From Glycomyces harbinensis (GTDB lineage: Bacteria > Actinomycetota > Actinomycetes > Mycobacteriales > Micromonosporaceae): a DNA stretch of 64,000 nucleotides. Position numbers and translations under genes: made by a program. This document shows positions 34,683-43,244 of the stretch, one piece after another; the stretch's first letter is position 1, and each line of letters starts with the position of its first letter. The notes under the pieces were generated by a model. That model was given only the letters and a program-made list of their open reading frames with translations, was not told the origin of the DNA and ran no database searches. The stretch lies in NCBI RefSeq assembly GCF_900101745.1, contig NZ_FNAD01000017.1, forward strand, positions 62,001-126,000. The letters are read 5' to 3'.

Positions 34683-34817
34683 CGAACCTGAAGCCAACCT
34701 GAAGTCGCCCTGACGGGTCCCGTATCGCCCGCGACCAGGCGAGACGCGAGTACGCGGCGCTCTCGGCCCCCGAACCTGAAGCCGACTTCAGGTGACTTCA
34801 GCTTGGCTTCAGGTTCG
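34683..34817. promoter_or_regulatory. Response-regulator operator array (three copies of a 13-mer)
   Basis: The 13-mer CGAACCTGAAGCC occurs at 34683-34695 (+), 34771-34783 (+) and 34805-34817 (-). The first copy is followed by another CCTGAAG exactly 11 bp on (34687 and 34698). Between the other two lie CTTCAGG/CTTCAG units at 34786, 34796 and 34807, spaced 10-11 bp. Direct repeats one helical turn apart are the standard binding architecture of OmpR/PhoB-type regulators. The array sits between the divergent regulator and PepSY-like genes. Confidence 0.7.
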
Positions 34818-34866
34818 GGGGCGCAAGGTTGCGGACATCCGATCAGCCAGCACGAAAGGACGCGAC

Positions 34867-35418
34867 ATGAACACTCCGAACGACACCCAGCAGCCCGAGG
34901 CCCCCAAGGCCCGCCGCTTCGCCGGCCGCCACCGCACCCTCATCATCGCGGGCACCGCAGGTGCCCTGCTCCTCGGCGGCGGCGCCGCGGCCGCCTTCGC
35001 GGCCGACGCCGACGAGACCCGCACGGACGCCACCGGCACCACCGACGACCGCCGCGGCCAGACCGGCACGGAGGACGCGGACGACGTGTACGACACGGAC
35101 GCCGACGACTTCGCGCTCCCGGCCGAGGCCATCGGCGAGGACGCGGCCGTCGAGGCGGCCCTGGCCGAAGTCGCGGGCGACGTCCACGACACCGACCTCG
35201 AGGGCACGGTCGACGCCCCGGTGTGGGTGGTCGAGGTGGTCGACGCCGACAACGCCGAATGGGACGTCGTGGTCAACGCCCTCGACGGCTCGATCGCCGA
35301 CGTCTTCGCGGACGACGACGACAACGATGCCGATGACGCGGACGACGACCTCGATGACGACGACCAGGACGACAACGACCGCGACGACGATGACGACCAG
35401 GACGGTGACGACGACTAG
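34867..35418 (+). CDS. PepSY-like membrane protein with Asp-rich tail
   Basis: A 183-residue protein: a basic cytosolic N-terminus (residues 1-25), one membrane/signal-anchor helix (LIIAGTAGALLLGGGAAAAFA), a linker, and a PepSY-like alpha-beta domain (EDAAVEAALAEVAGDVHDTDLEGTVDAPVWVVEVVDADNAEWDVVVNALDGSI). The last 38 residues are almost entirely Asp with a few Asn, Ala and Gln. The acidic tail mirrors the Asp-rich loop in the neighbouring sensor kinase. GAAAGGA precedes ATG 34867. It is divergent from the response regulator across the repeat operator, so it is the probable main target of the system. A role in cation buffering or kinase feedback is inferred. Confidence 0.8.
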   Translation: MNTPNDTQQPEAPKARRFAGRHRTLIIAGTAGALLLGGGAAAAFAADADETRTDATGTTDDRRGQTGTEDADDVYDTDADDFALPAEAIGEDAAVEAALAEVAGDVHDTDLEGTVDAPVWVVEVVDADNAEWDVVVNALDGSIADVFADDDDNDADDADDDLDDDDQDDNDRDDDDDQDGDDD

Positions 35419-35431
35419 TCGGCCCCGGTAG

Positions 35432-35457
35432 CCGCCCGGCCCGCCAGGGCCGGGCGG
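35432..35457 (+). terminator. Hairpin terminator after the PepSY-like gene
   Basis: Perfect 11-bp inverted repeat CCGCCCGGCCC / GGGCCGGGCGG with a GCCA loop, 14 nt after the stop codon; no T-run. Confidence 0.65.
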
Positions 35458-35762
35458 TCACGCCACCGGCATCCACCGCCCCGCAGGCGGTCGAGCGGTC
35501 GGAGCGAGCGAAGCGGTCACCAGGAGCAGGCGACAAGCGCAGTCGCCCAGTCCGATCGCCGGGTACGAATCCCGCTGACGGCTGTCACGAGACCGGCTGT
35601 CACGAGGCATGGCAAGGGCGCGAGGGGGGGGTGGGGGGAGGGGAGGGGGAGGGCCCCTCTCCTCGCTTCCTCGTTCCGGGCCAGGCGGCTTCCTTGTTCC
35701 AGTTCGGGCGATCGATCGCCGAACGCGGTTGCCGCGCAAGGCGATCGATTCTCCGGCCGCCG
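35458..35762. other. Gene-free gap with a long G-run array
   Basis: About 300 bp between convergent genes. It contains a tandem GGCTGTCACGAG duplication (35580-35591 and 35595-35606) and, at 35624-35653, runs of 8, 6, 4, 5 and 3 G separated by single T or A bases, strongly predicted to form a G-quadruplex on the + strand. No open frame with a plausible start was found. Confidence 0.6.
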
Positions 35763-36338
35763 TTACCGCTTCACGCGGTAGGTGATGCAGGTGAACTGGC
35801 CGCTGGTGTGGGACTCGGCGAGTTCGAGGCGGTCGGCGAGGATGCGGCGGGGGAGCAGCGGCGCGCCGCCGCCGAGGAAGACCGGTGCCAGCGACAGCAC
35901 GACCTCGTCGAGGAGGCCCGCGTCGAAGAACTGGCCGACCAGTTCCCCGCCGCCGAGGATCCACCGGTCGCGGTCGCCCGCGACGGCGGCCATCTCGGCG
36001 TGGACCGTTGTGACATCGCCTGACACGAAACGGATGTCGGCACCGGGTACCACCGGAAGGTCCCGGCTGGTGAAGACCCAGACCGGCTGCTCGTACTCCC
36101 ACTTCTCCGGGTGCTCGACCACGTGCTCGTGTTCGAGGATCCACTCGTAGGTCGTCGAGCCCATGCAGATCGCGCCGACCCCGGCGAGGAACTGGCCGAA
36201 CTCGTCCAGCGGGCTCTCGACCTCCCCGCCCTCCTCCGGATGGCCGCCGGGAACGCTGAACAGCCATTCCAGGGAATTGCCGGGGTCCGCGATGAACCCG
36301 TCGATACTGGTTGCGGTGTTGTACACGGTTTTCGCCAT
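35763..36338 (-). CDS. RibD C-terminal / dihydrofolate reductase-like protein
   Basis: A 191-residue protein of the stand-alone RibD-C/DHFR-like family: N-terminal KTVYNTATSIDGFIADPGNSLEWLF, GAICMGSTTYEWIL, VWVFTSRDLPVV, the NADPH-binding WILGGGELVGQFFDAGLLDEVVLSLAPVFLGGGAPLLP. These proteins are presumed NADPH-dependent reductases of unknown substrate; few have a confirmed role in folate or flavin synthesis. ATG 36338 is preferred over the in-frame TTG 36350. The nearest upstream gene on this strand is far away, so it is probably monocistronic. Confidence 0.88.
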   Translation of the reverse strand: MAKTVYNTATSIDGFIADPGNSLEWLFSVPGGHPEEGGEVESPLDEFGQFLAGVGAICMGSTTYEWILEHEHVVEHPEKWEYEQPVWVFTSRDLPVVPGADIRFVSGDVTTVHAEMAAVAGDRDRWILGGGELVGQFFDAGLLDEVVLSLAPVFLGGGAPLLPRRILADRLELAESHTSGQFTCITYRVKR

Positions 36339-36543
36339 CCCGACACCCAATCACGGCCCTCCGACAACCCGTCCCCGAATCCCGGCACCGGGCCCGGACT
36401 CGCCGCGGAGTCCGACCGCCCGGCCCCTGCCGCAATCCGCGACGAGCCGCCGACCGCACCGCCCGCCGACCCCGAAGATCGAGGCGGGCCGTCATCCGGC
36501 GGCGCGCCGACGCCGTCGTGTCGGCTTCCCGACACTAGCCGTT

Positions 36544-36628
36544 TTGTCGAGAAAACACCCTGTTGCGTAATTAGGTTGAGAGCGCGCCATAAGGCGTGAT
36601 CATGATCAAGTTCACCAAAGGGGTGATC
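36544..36628 (+). promoter_or_regulatory. A/T-rich promoter and palindromic leader of the secreted protein gene
   Basis: TTGTCG (36544-36549), an 18-bp spacer and TAATTA (36568-36573) form one of the best promoter matches in the window. Downstream a perfect 12-bp palindrome TGATCATGATCA (36597-36608) is followed by a second TGATCAT overlapping the start (36624-36630). AAAGGGG (36617-36623) is the ribosome binding site. Confidence 0.55.
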
Positions 36629-37030
36629 ATGGTATTGAAGAAGCTCTTCACTGCCATCGGCGTCACGGCAGCCGCGTTCGCGCTCTCGCTGACCGCCAGC
36701 ACTTCGGCCACGGCGGCGCCCATCGAAGCGCCGACGCCCGTGAAGTCCCGGATCGAGAACACGGCCGCTCCCGACACCGCGGCCGAGCCTCGCACCTGCC
36801 GGGCGCGGTTCACCGACGGCCTCAACCACCGGCTCCGGGCCGAGGCCGGCTCGCAGATCCTCGGGATCATCCCGGCCGGCACCTGGGTGCAGGCCTCCTG
36901 CGAGCGGGTCGACGGCGGTGAATACGACGCGTGCGGCGTCGCCAGCGCCTACTGGCTCGAGATCTACTGGAACGGCAACTGGGGCCACGGCGCCTGGGGC
37001 TGCCTCCAGGACTGGGAGTTCACCTCGTAG
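36629..37030 (+). CDS. Small secreted SH3-like protein
   Basis: A 133-residue protein with a Sec signal peptide (VLKKLFTAIGVTAAAFALSL, probable cleavage after SATA-A) and a compact mature domain with four cysteines (RTCRARF, ASCERV, DACGVA, WGCLQD) and many Trp/Gly, resembling bacterial SH3-type cell-wall-associated domains (HRLRAEAGSQILGIIPAGTWVQASCERV). ATG 36629 was selected because AAAGGGG lies 5 nt upstream and the signal peptide then has normal length; GTG 36596 is also in frame. The gene stands alone between convergent genes. Function unknown; two disulphides are plausible. Confidence 0.72.
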   Translation: MVLKKLFTAIGVTAAAFALSLTASTSATAAPIEAPTPVKSRIENTAAPDTAAEPRTCRARFTDGLNHRLRAEAGSQILGIIPAGTWVQASCERVDGGEYDACGVASAYWLEIYWNGNWGHGAWGCLQDWEFTS

Positions 37031-37153
37031 CCGTGCCGCCGCGGCGGCACGCGACAAGCCGCGGACGACGAGGCCGGGAAGCGCCGCAGCGCCTCCCGGC
37101 CCTCTGTTCGTCTGCGCCCGGGCCGCTCCCGCGGCGGGACGGCGCCGGTCGGG

Positions 37154-39283
37154 TCAGCGCGCGGTCAGCCGCAGCGCGTTCCCGATGATCCGGTGCCCGT
37201 GGGCCCCGGACGCGGTCAGGATCGACTCGGGGTGGAACTGCACCCCGAACCAGCGCTTCGCGGGCGCCTCGATCGCCATGACCACCTCGTCGATCGCCGC
37301 CGTCGGCACGAAGCCGCCCTGGACCTGGTCCGCCGTGGCGTACAGCGAGTGGTAGCGCGCGGCCGTCACCTCGTCGGGCAGCCCGTCGAACAGGCCCCCG
37401 CCGGTCACCTTCACGTTCCCGGGCTTGCCGTGGCTCGGCTCCTCCAGCAGCGACAGCTCGCCGCCGGTGTACTCGACCATCGCCTGGAGGCCCAGGCAGA
37501 CGCCGAACGCGGGCAGGCCCTTCGCACTGATCGCGTCGAGCAGGCCCGCCGTGTCGAAGTCCTGCGGCCGCCCCGGCCCCGGCGAGAGCACCACCAGGTC
37601 GGGGTCCAGTTCATCGAGCGTCGCGGCCGCGTCGAACCCGAACCGCAGCGTCGTCACCTCGCAGCCGTGCTGGCGGAAGTAGTCGCCGAGGGTGTTCACG
37701 AACGAGTCCTCGTGGTCGACCAGGAGGACCCTGCGGCCCACCCCGGCCGGGCCGCCAGCGATCTCGATCGGCTCGGGCACCGGCGCCGCGGCCCCGATCC
37801 CGCCCGCCGCGGTCTCCAGCAGCGCCCGCGCCTTCAGGTGCGTCTCGGCCTCTTCGGCGTCCGGGTCGGAGTCGTACAGCAGCGTCGCGCCCGCGCGCAC
37901 GCACGCGACCCCGTCCCTGATCTGCGCCGTGCGCAGCGTCAGCCCGGTGTTCATCGACCCGTCGAAGCCGACGAAGCCCACCGCCCCGCCGTACCAGCGC
38001 CGCGGCGTCGTCTCCTGCTCCTCGATGAACCGCATCGCCCACGTCTTCGGTGCGCCGGTCACCGTCACCGCCCACATGTGGGTCAGGAACGCGTCCAGCG
38101 CGTCCATCTCCGGCCGCAGCCGCCCCTCGATGTGGTCCACCGTGTGGATCAGCCGCGAGTACAACTCGATCTGGCGGCGCCCCAGCACCTTCACCGAACC
38201 GGGCACGCACACGCGGGCCTTGTCGTTGCGGTCCACGTCGGTGCACATCGTCAGCTCCGACTCCTCCTTCGCGGAGCCGATGAGCGCGGCGATCTGCGAG
38301 GCGTCGTGCATCGGGTCGTCCCCGCGCGCGATCGTCCCCGAGATCGGGCACGTCTCCACCCGGTCGCCCGTGACCCGCACGAACATCTCCGGCGAGGCGC
38401 CCACCAGGTACTCGCGGTCGCCGAGGTTGAACAGGAACTCGTACGGCGCGGGGTTGGCGGTCCGCAGCCGCTCGTAGAACGCGGTCGGCGAATCGCACGC
38501 CGCGTACATCTCGTGCCCCGGCACGACCTCGAACAGGTTGCCGGCCTTGAACTCGCGCTTGGCGCGGCGCACCGTGTCGGCGTACACGCCCGGCACCGGC
38601 CCCTCGGGCACCGAAGCGGCCGGAACGTAGCCGAGCGACTCGGTCTCGCGCGACAGGCCCTTCGTGGACCGGTCCCCGAGCGTGAACTCGTACCGGCGCA
38701 CCTGCGCGGTCTCGCGCTTGCGGTCGACCACGTAGATCTCGTCGGCAAGGTGCAGCACCAGGTCGCGCGCGTCCTCGGGCCGCTCCTTCGCGAACGGGAT
38801 CGGCTCGAACTGGTAGGCCAGGTCGTACCCGAACGCCCCCCACAGGCCCAGGTACGGGTCGTCGCACCGCAGCGCGTCGAGCACCACCCGCAGCGCCGAG
38901 AACGCCGTCGGCTGCTTCGAACGCAGCTCCTCGGGCACCCGTCCCGTCGGAGTCGGCACCTCGACGTGCACCTCGCGGTCGCACCGGGTCACCGCCCCCA
39001 CCCCGGCCTCGGTCAGCGCGTCCGCGAGCACGTCCACCAGCAGGTAGCCGCGCGCGTTCAGCTGGCGCACCGTCACCGACCGGCCGCGCGCCACGACCTC
39101 CAGCGACGGGTCCACGTACGCCAGGTGATAGCGCGAATAGCGCCCCGGATACTCCATGCCGCTGGAGAGCACGCCGCCGCGGCGCGTCTCGACCTGCGAC
39201 ACCACGTCCGTCAGGTCGTTCGAGTCGAGCGCGGTGACAGTGCGTTCCACCGACACGCCCGACGGGGTACGGAAGATCGTCAT
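37154..39283 (-). CDS. trpE: Anthranilate synthase, fused TrpE-TrpG
   Basis: A 709-residue fusion of component I (residues about 1-505) and the glutamine amidotransferase component II (about 525-709). The TrpE half shows the chorismate-binding core FEVVPGHEMYAA, SPEMFVRVTGDRVETCPISGTIARG, SELTMCTDVDRNDKARVC and GAPKTWAMRFIEE. The TrpG half has LLVDHEDSFVNTLGDYF, VVLSPGPGRPQDF, the nucleophile loop FGVCLGLQAMVEYTGG and FGVQFHPES. It makes anthranilate from chorismate and glutamine. Similar fusions also serve secondary metabolism, but the WWW leader peptide upstream and the absence of biosynthetic neighbours favour tryptophan supply. No other trp gene is adjacent. Confidence 0.93.
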   Translation of the reverse strand: MTIFRTPSGVSVERTVTALDSNDLTDVVSQVETRRGGVLSSGMEYPGRYSRYHLAYVDPSLEVVARGRSVTVRQLNARGYLLVDVLADALTEAGVGAVTRCDREVHVEVPTPTGRVPEELRSKQPTAFSALRVVLDALRCDDPYLGLWGAFGYDLAYQFEPIPFAKERPEDARDLVLHLADEIYVVDRKRETAQVRRYEFTLGDRSTKGLSRETESLGYVPAASVPEGPVPGVYADTVRRAKREFKAGNLFEVVPGHEMYAACDSPTAFYERLRTANPAPYEFLFNLGDREYLVGASPEMFVRVTGDRVETCPISGTIARGDDPMHDASQIAALIGSAKEESELTMCTDVDRNDKARVCVPGSVKVLGRRQIELYSRLIHTVDHIEGRLRPEMDALDAFLTHMWAVTVTGAPKTWAMRFIEEQETTPRRWYGGAVGFVGFDGSMNTGLTLRTAQIRDGVACVRAGATLLYDSDPDAEEAETHLKARALLETAAGGIGAAAPVPEPIEIAGGPAGVGRRVLLVDHEDSFVNTLGDYFRQHGCEVTTLRFGFDAAATLDELDPDLVVLSPGPGRPQDFDTAGLLDAISAKGLPAFGVCLGLQAMVEYTGGELSLLEEPSHGKPGNVKVTGGGLFDGLPDEVTAARYHSLYATADQVQGGFVPTAAIDEVVMAIEAPAKRWFGVQFHPESILTASGAHGHRIIGNALRLTAR

Positions 39284-39346
39284 GGGGCCTCATTCCTCAC
39301 TGGGTCACAAGTCCCGTCCGTGAGGCGGCCGACCCCGGATACGACG

Positions 39347-39373
39347 AAGCGACCGCCTGCCAGACGGTCGCTT
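39347..39373 (-). terminator. trp attenuator hairpin
   Basis: Read on the minus strand, AAGCGACCG pairs perfectly with CGGTCGCTT around a 9-nt loop, ending in a T-containing tail (CTTCGTCGTATCC). It lies 33 nt after the leader-peptide stop and about 64 nt before trpE. GAGGCGGC directly after the leader stop (39401-39408 region) is complementary to GCCGCCTC beyond the hairpin, offering an alternative structure. Confidence 0.7.
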
Positions 39374-39405
39374 GCTTCGCTTGCACGCTAAAGCCGGACG
39401 CCGCC

Positions 39406-39444
39406 TCAGCGACGCCACCACCAGTTGCGTGCGTGGATTCTCAC
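39406..39444 (-). CDS. trpL: trp leader peptide
   Basis: A 12-codon frame encoding MRIHARNWWWRR with three consecutive Trp codons, then TGA, followed by a terminator hairpin and trpE. This is the textbook layout for ribosome-mediated attenuation: stalling at UGG-UGG-UGG when charged tRNA-Trp is short would prevent the terminator from forming. GTG 39444 lies 7 nt after a TAGTAT -10 box (39457-39452), so the peptide is probably translated from a leaderless mRNA. The RNWWW core is like that of Streptomyces trp leaders as I recall them. Confidence 0.85.
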   Translation of the reverse strand: MRIHARNWWWRR

Positions 39445-39451
39445 AGGGCGA

Positions 39452-39457
39452 ATACTA
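39452..39457 (-). promoter_or_regulatory. trpL-trpE promoter -10 box
   Basis: TAGTAT on the minus strand, 7 nt upstream of the trpL GTG. The -35 is weak. It is divergent from the ileS promoter about 100 bp away. Confidence 0.5.
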
Positions 39458-39553
39458 CATGTCCGACCAGCGGGACGGGAACCGGTATTCGGCGCGACAC
39501 CGCCCCCACCGGGCCCCGCGCAATTCACTCGCGCCCCGCCCCGCCGGTGGCGC

Positions 39554-39784
39554 TACACTGGTCCACAACAGCGTCGACCCGGCCATCACCGGCGAGCCTC
39601 CGGAAGAAAAGGCCCCACCCGGGCCCCACTAGAACCGGACGGACGCGGCACGTCACGCCGCCGAATCGAGCGGGCGCACCCAGTGCGCCAAGCGAGGTGG
39701 TACCGCGGGTCCGCCCCCAACACCGGGGGCACGGCTCGTCCTCGCACACCGAAGCAAGGTGTGTGACGAGGAGACACCGAGCCC
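39554..39784 (+). promoter_or_regulatory. ileS T-box riboswitch (translational type)
   Basis: TACACT (39554-39559) is the -10. The short stem I carries the Ile specifier ATC at 39585-39587 in GGCCATCACCGG. The T-box GAGGTGGTACCGCGGGT spans 39694-39710 and holds the bases that pair with the tRNA acceptor end. Downstream, 39735-39750 can pair with 39758-39773, hiding the GAGGAG Shine-Dalgarno (39768-39773). With no T-run terminator, control is at translation initiation, as in other actinobacterial ileS leaders: uncharged tRNA-Ile stabilises the antisequestrator and frees the ribosome binding site. Confidence 0.88.
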
Positions 39785-42700
39785 ATGGCATATCCACTGG
39801 ACGACCCCGACCGCGGCGTACCCGCGAGCCCGAACCTCCCCGAAGTCGAACGCCGCGTGCTCGACTTCTGGACCAAGGACGACACGTTCGCCGCCTCCAT
39901 CGAGGCCCGCGACGCCGGCGAGAACGGCGCCAACGAGTTCGTCTTCTACGACGGGCCCCCCTTCGCCAACGGCCTGCCCCACTACGGGCACCTCCTCACC
40001 GGCTACGTCAAGGACATCGTCCCCCGGTACCAGACCATGCGCGGGCGCCGCGTCGAACGCCGCTTCGGCTGGGACACCCACGGCATGCCCGCCGAGGTCA
40101 CCACCGAGAAGGAGCTCGGCCTCAAGTCCAAGGCCGACATCGAGGCCTACGGCGTCGACCGCTTCAACGCCGCCGCGAAGGCCTCCGTCCTCCAGTTCAC
40201 CGGCGAATGGGTCGACTACGTCACCCGCCAGGCCCGCTGGGTCGACTTCGAGAACGACTACAAGACCCTCGACCTCACCTACATGGAGAGCGTCATGTGG
40301 GCCTTCAAGACCCTCCACGACAAGGGCCTCATCTACGAGGGCTACCGCGTCCTGTGGTACTGCTGGCGCTGCGAGACCCCCCTGGCCGCCACCGAGACCA
40401 AGATGGACGACACCTACCGGGACCGCCAGGACCCGGCCGTCACCGTCGGCCTCGACGTCACCACTGAGGGCGAACTCGAAGGCGTCAAGCTCCTGGTGTG
40501 GACCACCACGCCCTGGACCCTGCCCTCCAACCTCGCCGCCGCCGTCCACCCCGGCGTCGACTACGTCGTCGTCGAGTCCGAAGGCAGCCGCTACCTCCTC
40601 GCCGAGGCCCGCCTCGGCGCCTACGCCCGCGAACTCGGCGAGGACCCGCCGGTCCTGTCCCGCCATAAGGGCGCCGACCTCGTCGGGCTGCGCTACAACC
40701 CGCCGTTCGACTTCTTCGCCGGCCGCACCAACGCCCACCAGGTCCTCGCCGCCGACTACGTCACCACCGAAGACGGCACCGGCGTCGTCCACATCGCCCC
40801 CGCCTTCGGCGAGGAGGACAAGCTCGTCACCGACGCCGCCGACATCGAACCGGTCGTCCCCGTCGACAGCTCCGGCAAGTTCACCGACGAGGTCCCCCCC
40901 TACGCGGGCGTCCACGTCTTCGAGGCCAACAAGCTCATCATCAACGACCTCAAGGCCACCCAGCGGCTCCTGCGCCACGACACCTACAACCACAACTACC
41001 CGCACTGCTGGCGCTGCGGCTCCCCGCTCATCCAGCGGGCCCTGTCCGCGTGGTTCGTGGCCGTCACGAAGTTCCGCGACCGCATGGTCGAACTCAACCA
41101 GGAGATCGACTGGACCCCGGGCCACATCAAGGACGGCCAGTTCGGCAAGTGGCTCGCCAACGCCCGCGACTGGAACATCAGCCGCAACCGCTTCTGGGGC
41201 TCGCCCATCCCCGTATGGGTCTCGGACGACCCCGCCTACCCGCGCACCGACGTCTACGGCTCGCTCGCCGACCTCGAACGCGACTTCGGCGTGCCCGTCA
41301 CCGACCTCCACCGGCCCGGCATCGACAACCTGGTGCGTCCCAACCCGGACGACCCCACCGGGAAGTCCGTCATGCGCCGCGTCCCCGAAGTCCTCGACTG
41401 CTGGTTCGAATCCGGGTCCATGCCGTTCGCACAGGTCCACTACCCGTTCGAGAACGCCGACTGGTTCGAGCACCACTACCCGGGCGACTTCATCGTCGAG
41501 TACACCGCGCAGACCCGCGGCTGGTTCTACCTGCTGCACGTCCTCGCGACCGCCCTGTTCGACCGGCCCGCGTTCCGCACCGCGCTCGTCCACGGCACGC
41601 TCCTGGGCGCCGACGGCCAGAAGATGTCCAAGTCGCTCAAGAACTACCCGGACGTGCGCGAGTCCTACGAGCAGTACGGCTCCGACGCCATGCGCTGGTT
41701 CCTCGTCTCCTCCCCGGTCCTGCGCGGCGGCGACATGCCCGTCACCGAGACCGGCTTCCGCGACGCCGTGCGCCAGATCGTGCTCCCGCTGTGGAACGTG
41801 TGGTACTTCTACACGCTCTACGCCGGGGCCGCCGGCTACGAGGCGAGCCCCGCCCAGGCCCGCGCCACCGCGCTGGCCTCGGAGCACCGGCTCGACAGGT
41901 ACCTGCTGGCGAAGACCCGCGAACTGGTCGACACCATGACCGCCGCGATGGACGAGTACGACCTGGTCGCCGCGACCGCCGCGTTCCGCTCCTACCTCGA
42001 GAGCCTCACCAACTGGTACGTGCGCCGCTCGCGCGACCGGTTCTGGGAGGGCGACGAGGCCGGATTCGCCACGCTCGCGACGGCGCTGAAGACCGCCACC
42101 GAGGTGGCCGCGCCGCTGCTGCCGATGGTCGCCGAGGACATCTGGCGGGGCCTCACCGGCGGCCGCTCCGTGCACCTCGCGGACTGGCCCGCGGCCGACG
42201 ACCTGCTGGCCGACCACGCCCTGGTCGAGGCCATGGACACCATCCGCGACATCGCGTCGGTCGGCCTGTTCATGCGCAAGGCCCGCAAGCTGCGCGTGCG
42301 CCTGCCGCTGGCGAAGGTCACCGTGGCGACCGGCCACGCCGAGCGCCTCGCGCCGTTCGCGGACCTGCTCAAGGACGAGCTGAACGTCAAGACCGTCGAG
42401 TTCGACTCGGACGTGGAGGCCTACAGCAGGTCGGACCTCAAGCTGGTCCCGCGCGCCCTCGGCCCCCGCCTGGGCAAGGACGTGCAGCGGGTCATCAAGG
42501 CCGTCAAGGCCGGCGACTGGACCGTCACCGACGGCACCGTCACCGCCGGGGGCGTGGTCCTGCAGGACGGCGAGTACGAGCTGGCCATGGTCGCGGTCGA
42601 CGCCGAGCACACCGAGGCCCTGCCGAACGAGGGCGGGGTGCTGGTGCTCGACACCGAGGTCACCCCCGAACTCGCCGCCGAGGGCCTGGCCCGCGACGTG

Positions 42701-42928
42701 GTCCGCGTGATTCAGCAAGCCCGCAAGGACGCCGACCTGGACGTCACCGACCGCGTCACCGCGACCGTGGACGCGGGGAGCGAGGTCCGCGCCGCGATCG
42801 AGACGCACCGCGACTTCGTCCAGGCCGAGACCCTCGCCCTGGACCTGGTCTTCGGCGACCTCCCCGACGGCGCCACCGCAGGCGAAGCCGGGGAGACCAC
42901 GGTCAAGGCCGCGGTCGAGAAGCGCTAG
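39785..42928 (+). CDS. ileS: Isoleucyl-tRNA synthetase
   Basis: A 1047-residue class Ia synthetase charging tRNA-Ile. The HIGH motif is HYGH (residues 66-69, in [14 protein letters not shown]), KMSKS is at 613-617, the editing domain includes [19 protein letters not shown] and [15 protein letters not shown], and the anticodon-binding and C-terminal domains follow. The sequence resembles the eukaryotic-like IleS2 lineage common in actinobacteria (no C-terminal zinc-finger Cys cluster, [12 protein letters not shown]-type C-terminus), a type often less sensitive to mupirocin. ATG 39785 has GAGGAG 11 nt upstream within the T-box sequestrator. Confidence 0.97.
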   Translation: MAYPLDDPDRGVPASPNLPEVERRVLDFWTKDDTFAASIEARDAGENGANEFVFYDGPPFANGLPHYGHLLTGYVKDIVPRYQTMRGRRVERRFGWDTHGMPAEVTTEKELGLKSKADIEAYGVDRFNAAAKASVLQFTGEWVDYVTRQARWVDFENDYKTLDLTYMESVMWAFKTLHDKGLIYEGYRVLWYCWRCETPLAATETKMDDTYRDRQDPAVTVGLDVTTEGELEGVKLLVWTTTPWTLPSNLAAAVHPGVDYVVVESEGSRYLLAEARLGAYARELGEDPPVLSRHKGADLVGLRYNPPFDFFAGRTNAHQVLAADYVTTEDGTGVVHIAPAFGEEDKLVTDAADIEPVVPVDSSGKFTDEVPPYAGVHVFEANKLIINDLKATQRLLRHDTYNHNYPHCWRCGSPLIQRALSAWFVAVTKFRDRMVELNQEIDWTPGHIKDGQFGKWLANARDWNISRNRFWGSPIPVWVSDDPAYPRTDVYGSLADLERDFGVPVTDLHRPGIDNLVRPNPDDPTGKSVMRRVPEVLDCWFESGSMPFAQVHYPFENADWFEHHYPGDFIVEYTAQTRGWFYLLHVLATALFDRPAFRTALVHGTLLGADGQKMSKSLKNYPDVRESYEQYGSDAMRWFLVSSPVLRGGDMPVTETGFRDAVRQIVLPLWNVWYFYTLYAGAAGYEASPAQARATALASEHRLDRYLLAKTRELVDTMTAAMDEYDLVAATAAFRSYLESLTNWYVRRSRDRFWEGDEAGFATLATALKTATEVAAPLLPMVAEDIWRGLTGGRSVHLADWPAADDLLADHALVEAMDTIRDIASVGLFMRKARKLRVRLPLAKVTVATGHAERLAPFADLLKDELNVKTVEFDSDVEAYSRSDLKLVPRALGPRLGKDVQRVIKAVKAGDWTVTDGTVTAGGVVLQDGEYELAMVAVDAEHTEALPNEGGVLVLDTEVTPELAAEGLARDVVRVIQQARKDADLDVTDRVTATVDAGSEVRAAIETHRDFVQAETLALDLVFGDLPDGATAGEAGETTVKAAVEKR

Positions 42929-42935
42929 AAAGCAA

Positions 42936-42972
42936 GAGAGGGCCCGGCGACCGATGGTCGCCGGGCCCTCTC
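42936..42972 (+). terminator. ileS terminator hairpin (copy 1 of a duplicated element)
   Basis: Perfect 17-bp inverted repeat with a GAT loop starting 7 nt after the ileS stop. The preceding AGCAAGAG and the stem recur at 43687-43723 on the other side of the toxin-antitoxin genes. Confidence 0.75.
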
Positions 42973-43043
42973 CCGTATCTTCACCGCTGCCGACTTGGTG
43001 GCACAAGTGGTATCATCGATGCAACCAGAATCGAGGTGGCTAG

Positions 43044-43244
43044 ATGGCAAGGACACTCAGGCTCTCCGACGAGGTGGAGCGCAAATTCCAAGAGGCCGCC
43101 GCGGAAGCGGGACTGTCGATGAACAGCGCCGCCGAATTGGCCATCGCAGAGTGGATCGAGCGGCGCCAGCGCAGTCATGTCCGATCGACGGCAGAGGGCA
43201 TCGCGAAGCGGCATGCCGGGCTGATGGCGAGACTGAGCGAATAG
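43044..43244 (+). CDS. Ribbon-helix-helix-type antitoxin
   Basis: A 66-residue protein starting MARTLRLSDEVERKFQEAAAEAGLSMNSAAELAIAEW, the MetJ/Arc ribbon-helix-helix pattern of antitoxins that bind their own promoter, with a polar C-terminal tail (RSTAEGIAKRHAGLMARLSE) that would wrap the toxin. The stop overlaps the toxin GTG by one base. GAGGTGG stands 6 nt before the ATG, and a TATCAT box (about 43011) may be the -10. This and the toxin gene are slightly less GC-rich than neighbours, suggesting horizontal gain. Confidence 0.82.
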   Translation: MARTLRLSDEVERKFQEAAAEAGLSMNSAAELAIAEWIERRQRSHVRSTAEGIAKRHAGLMARLSE

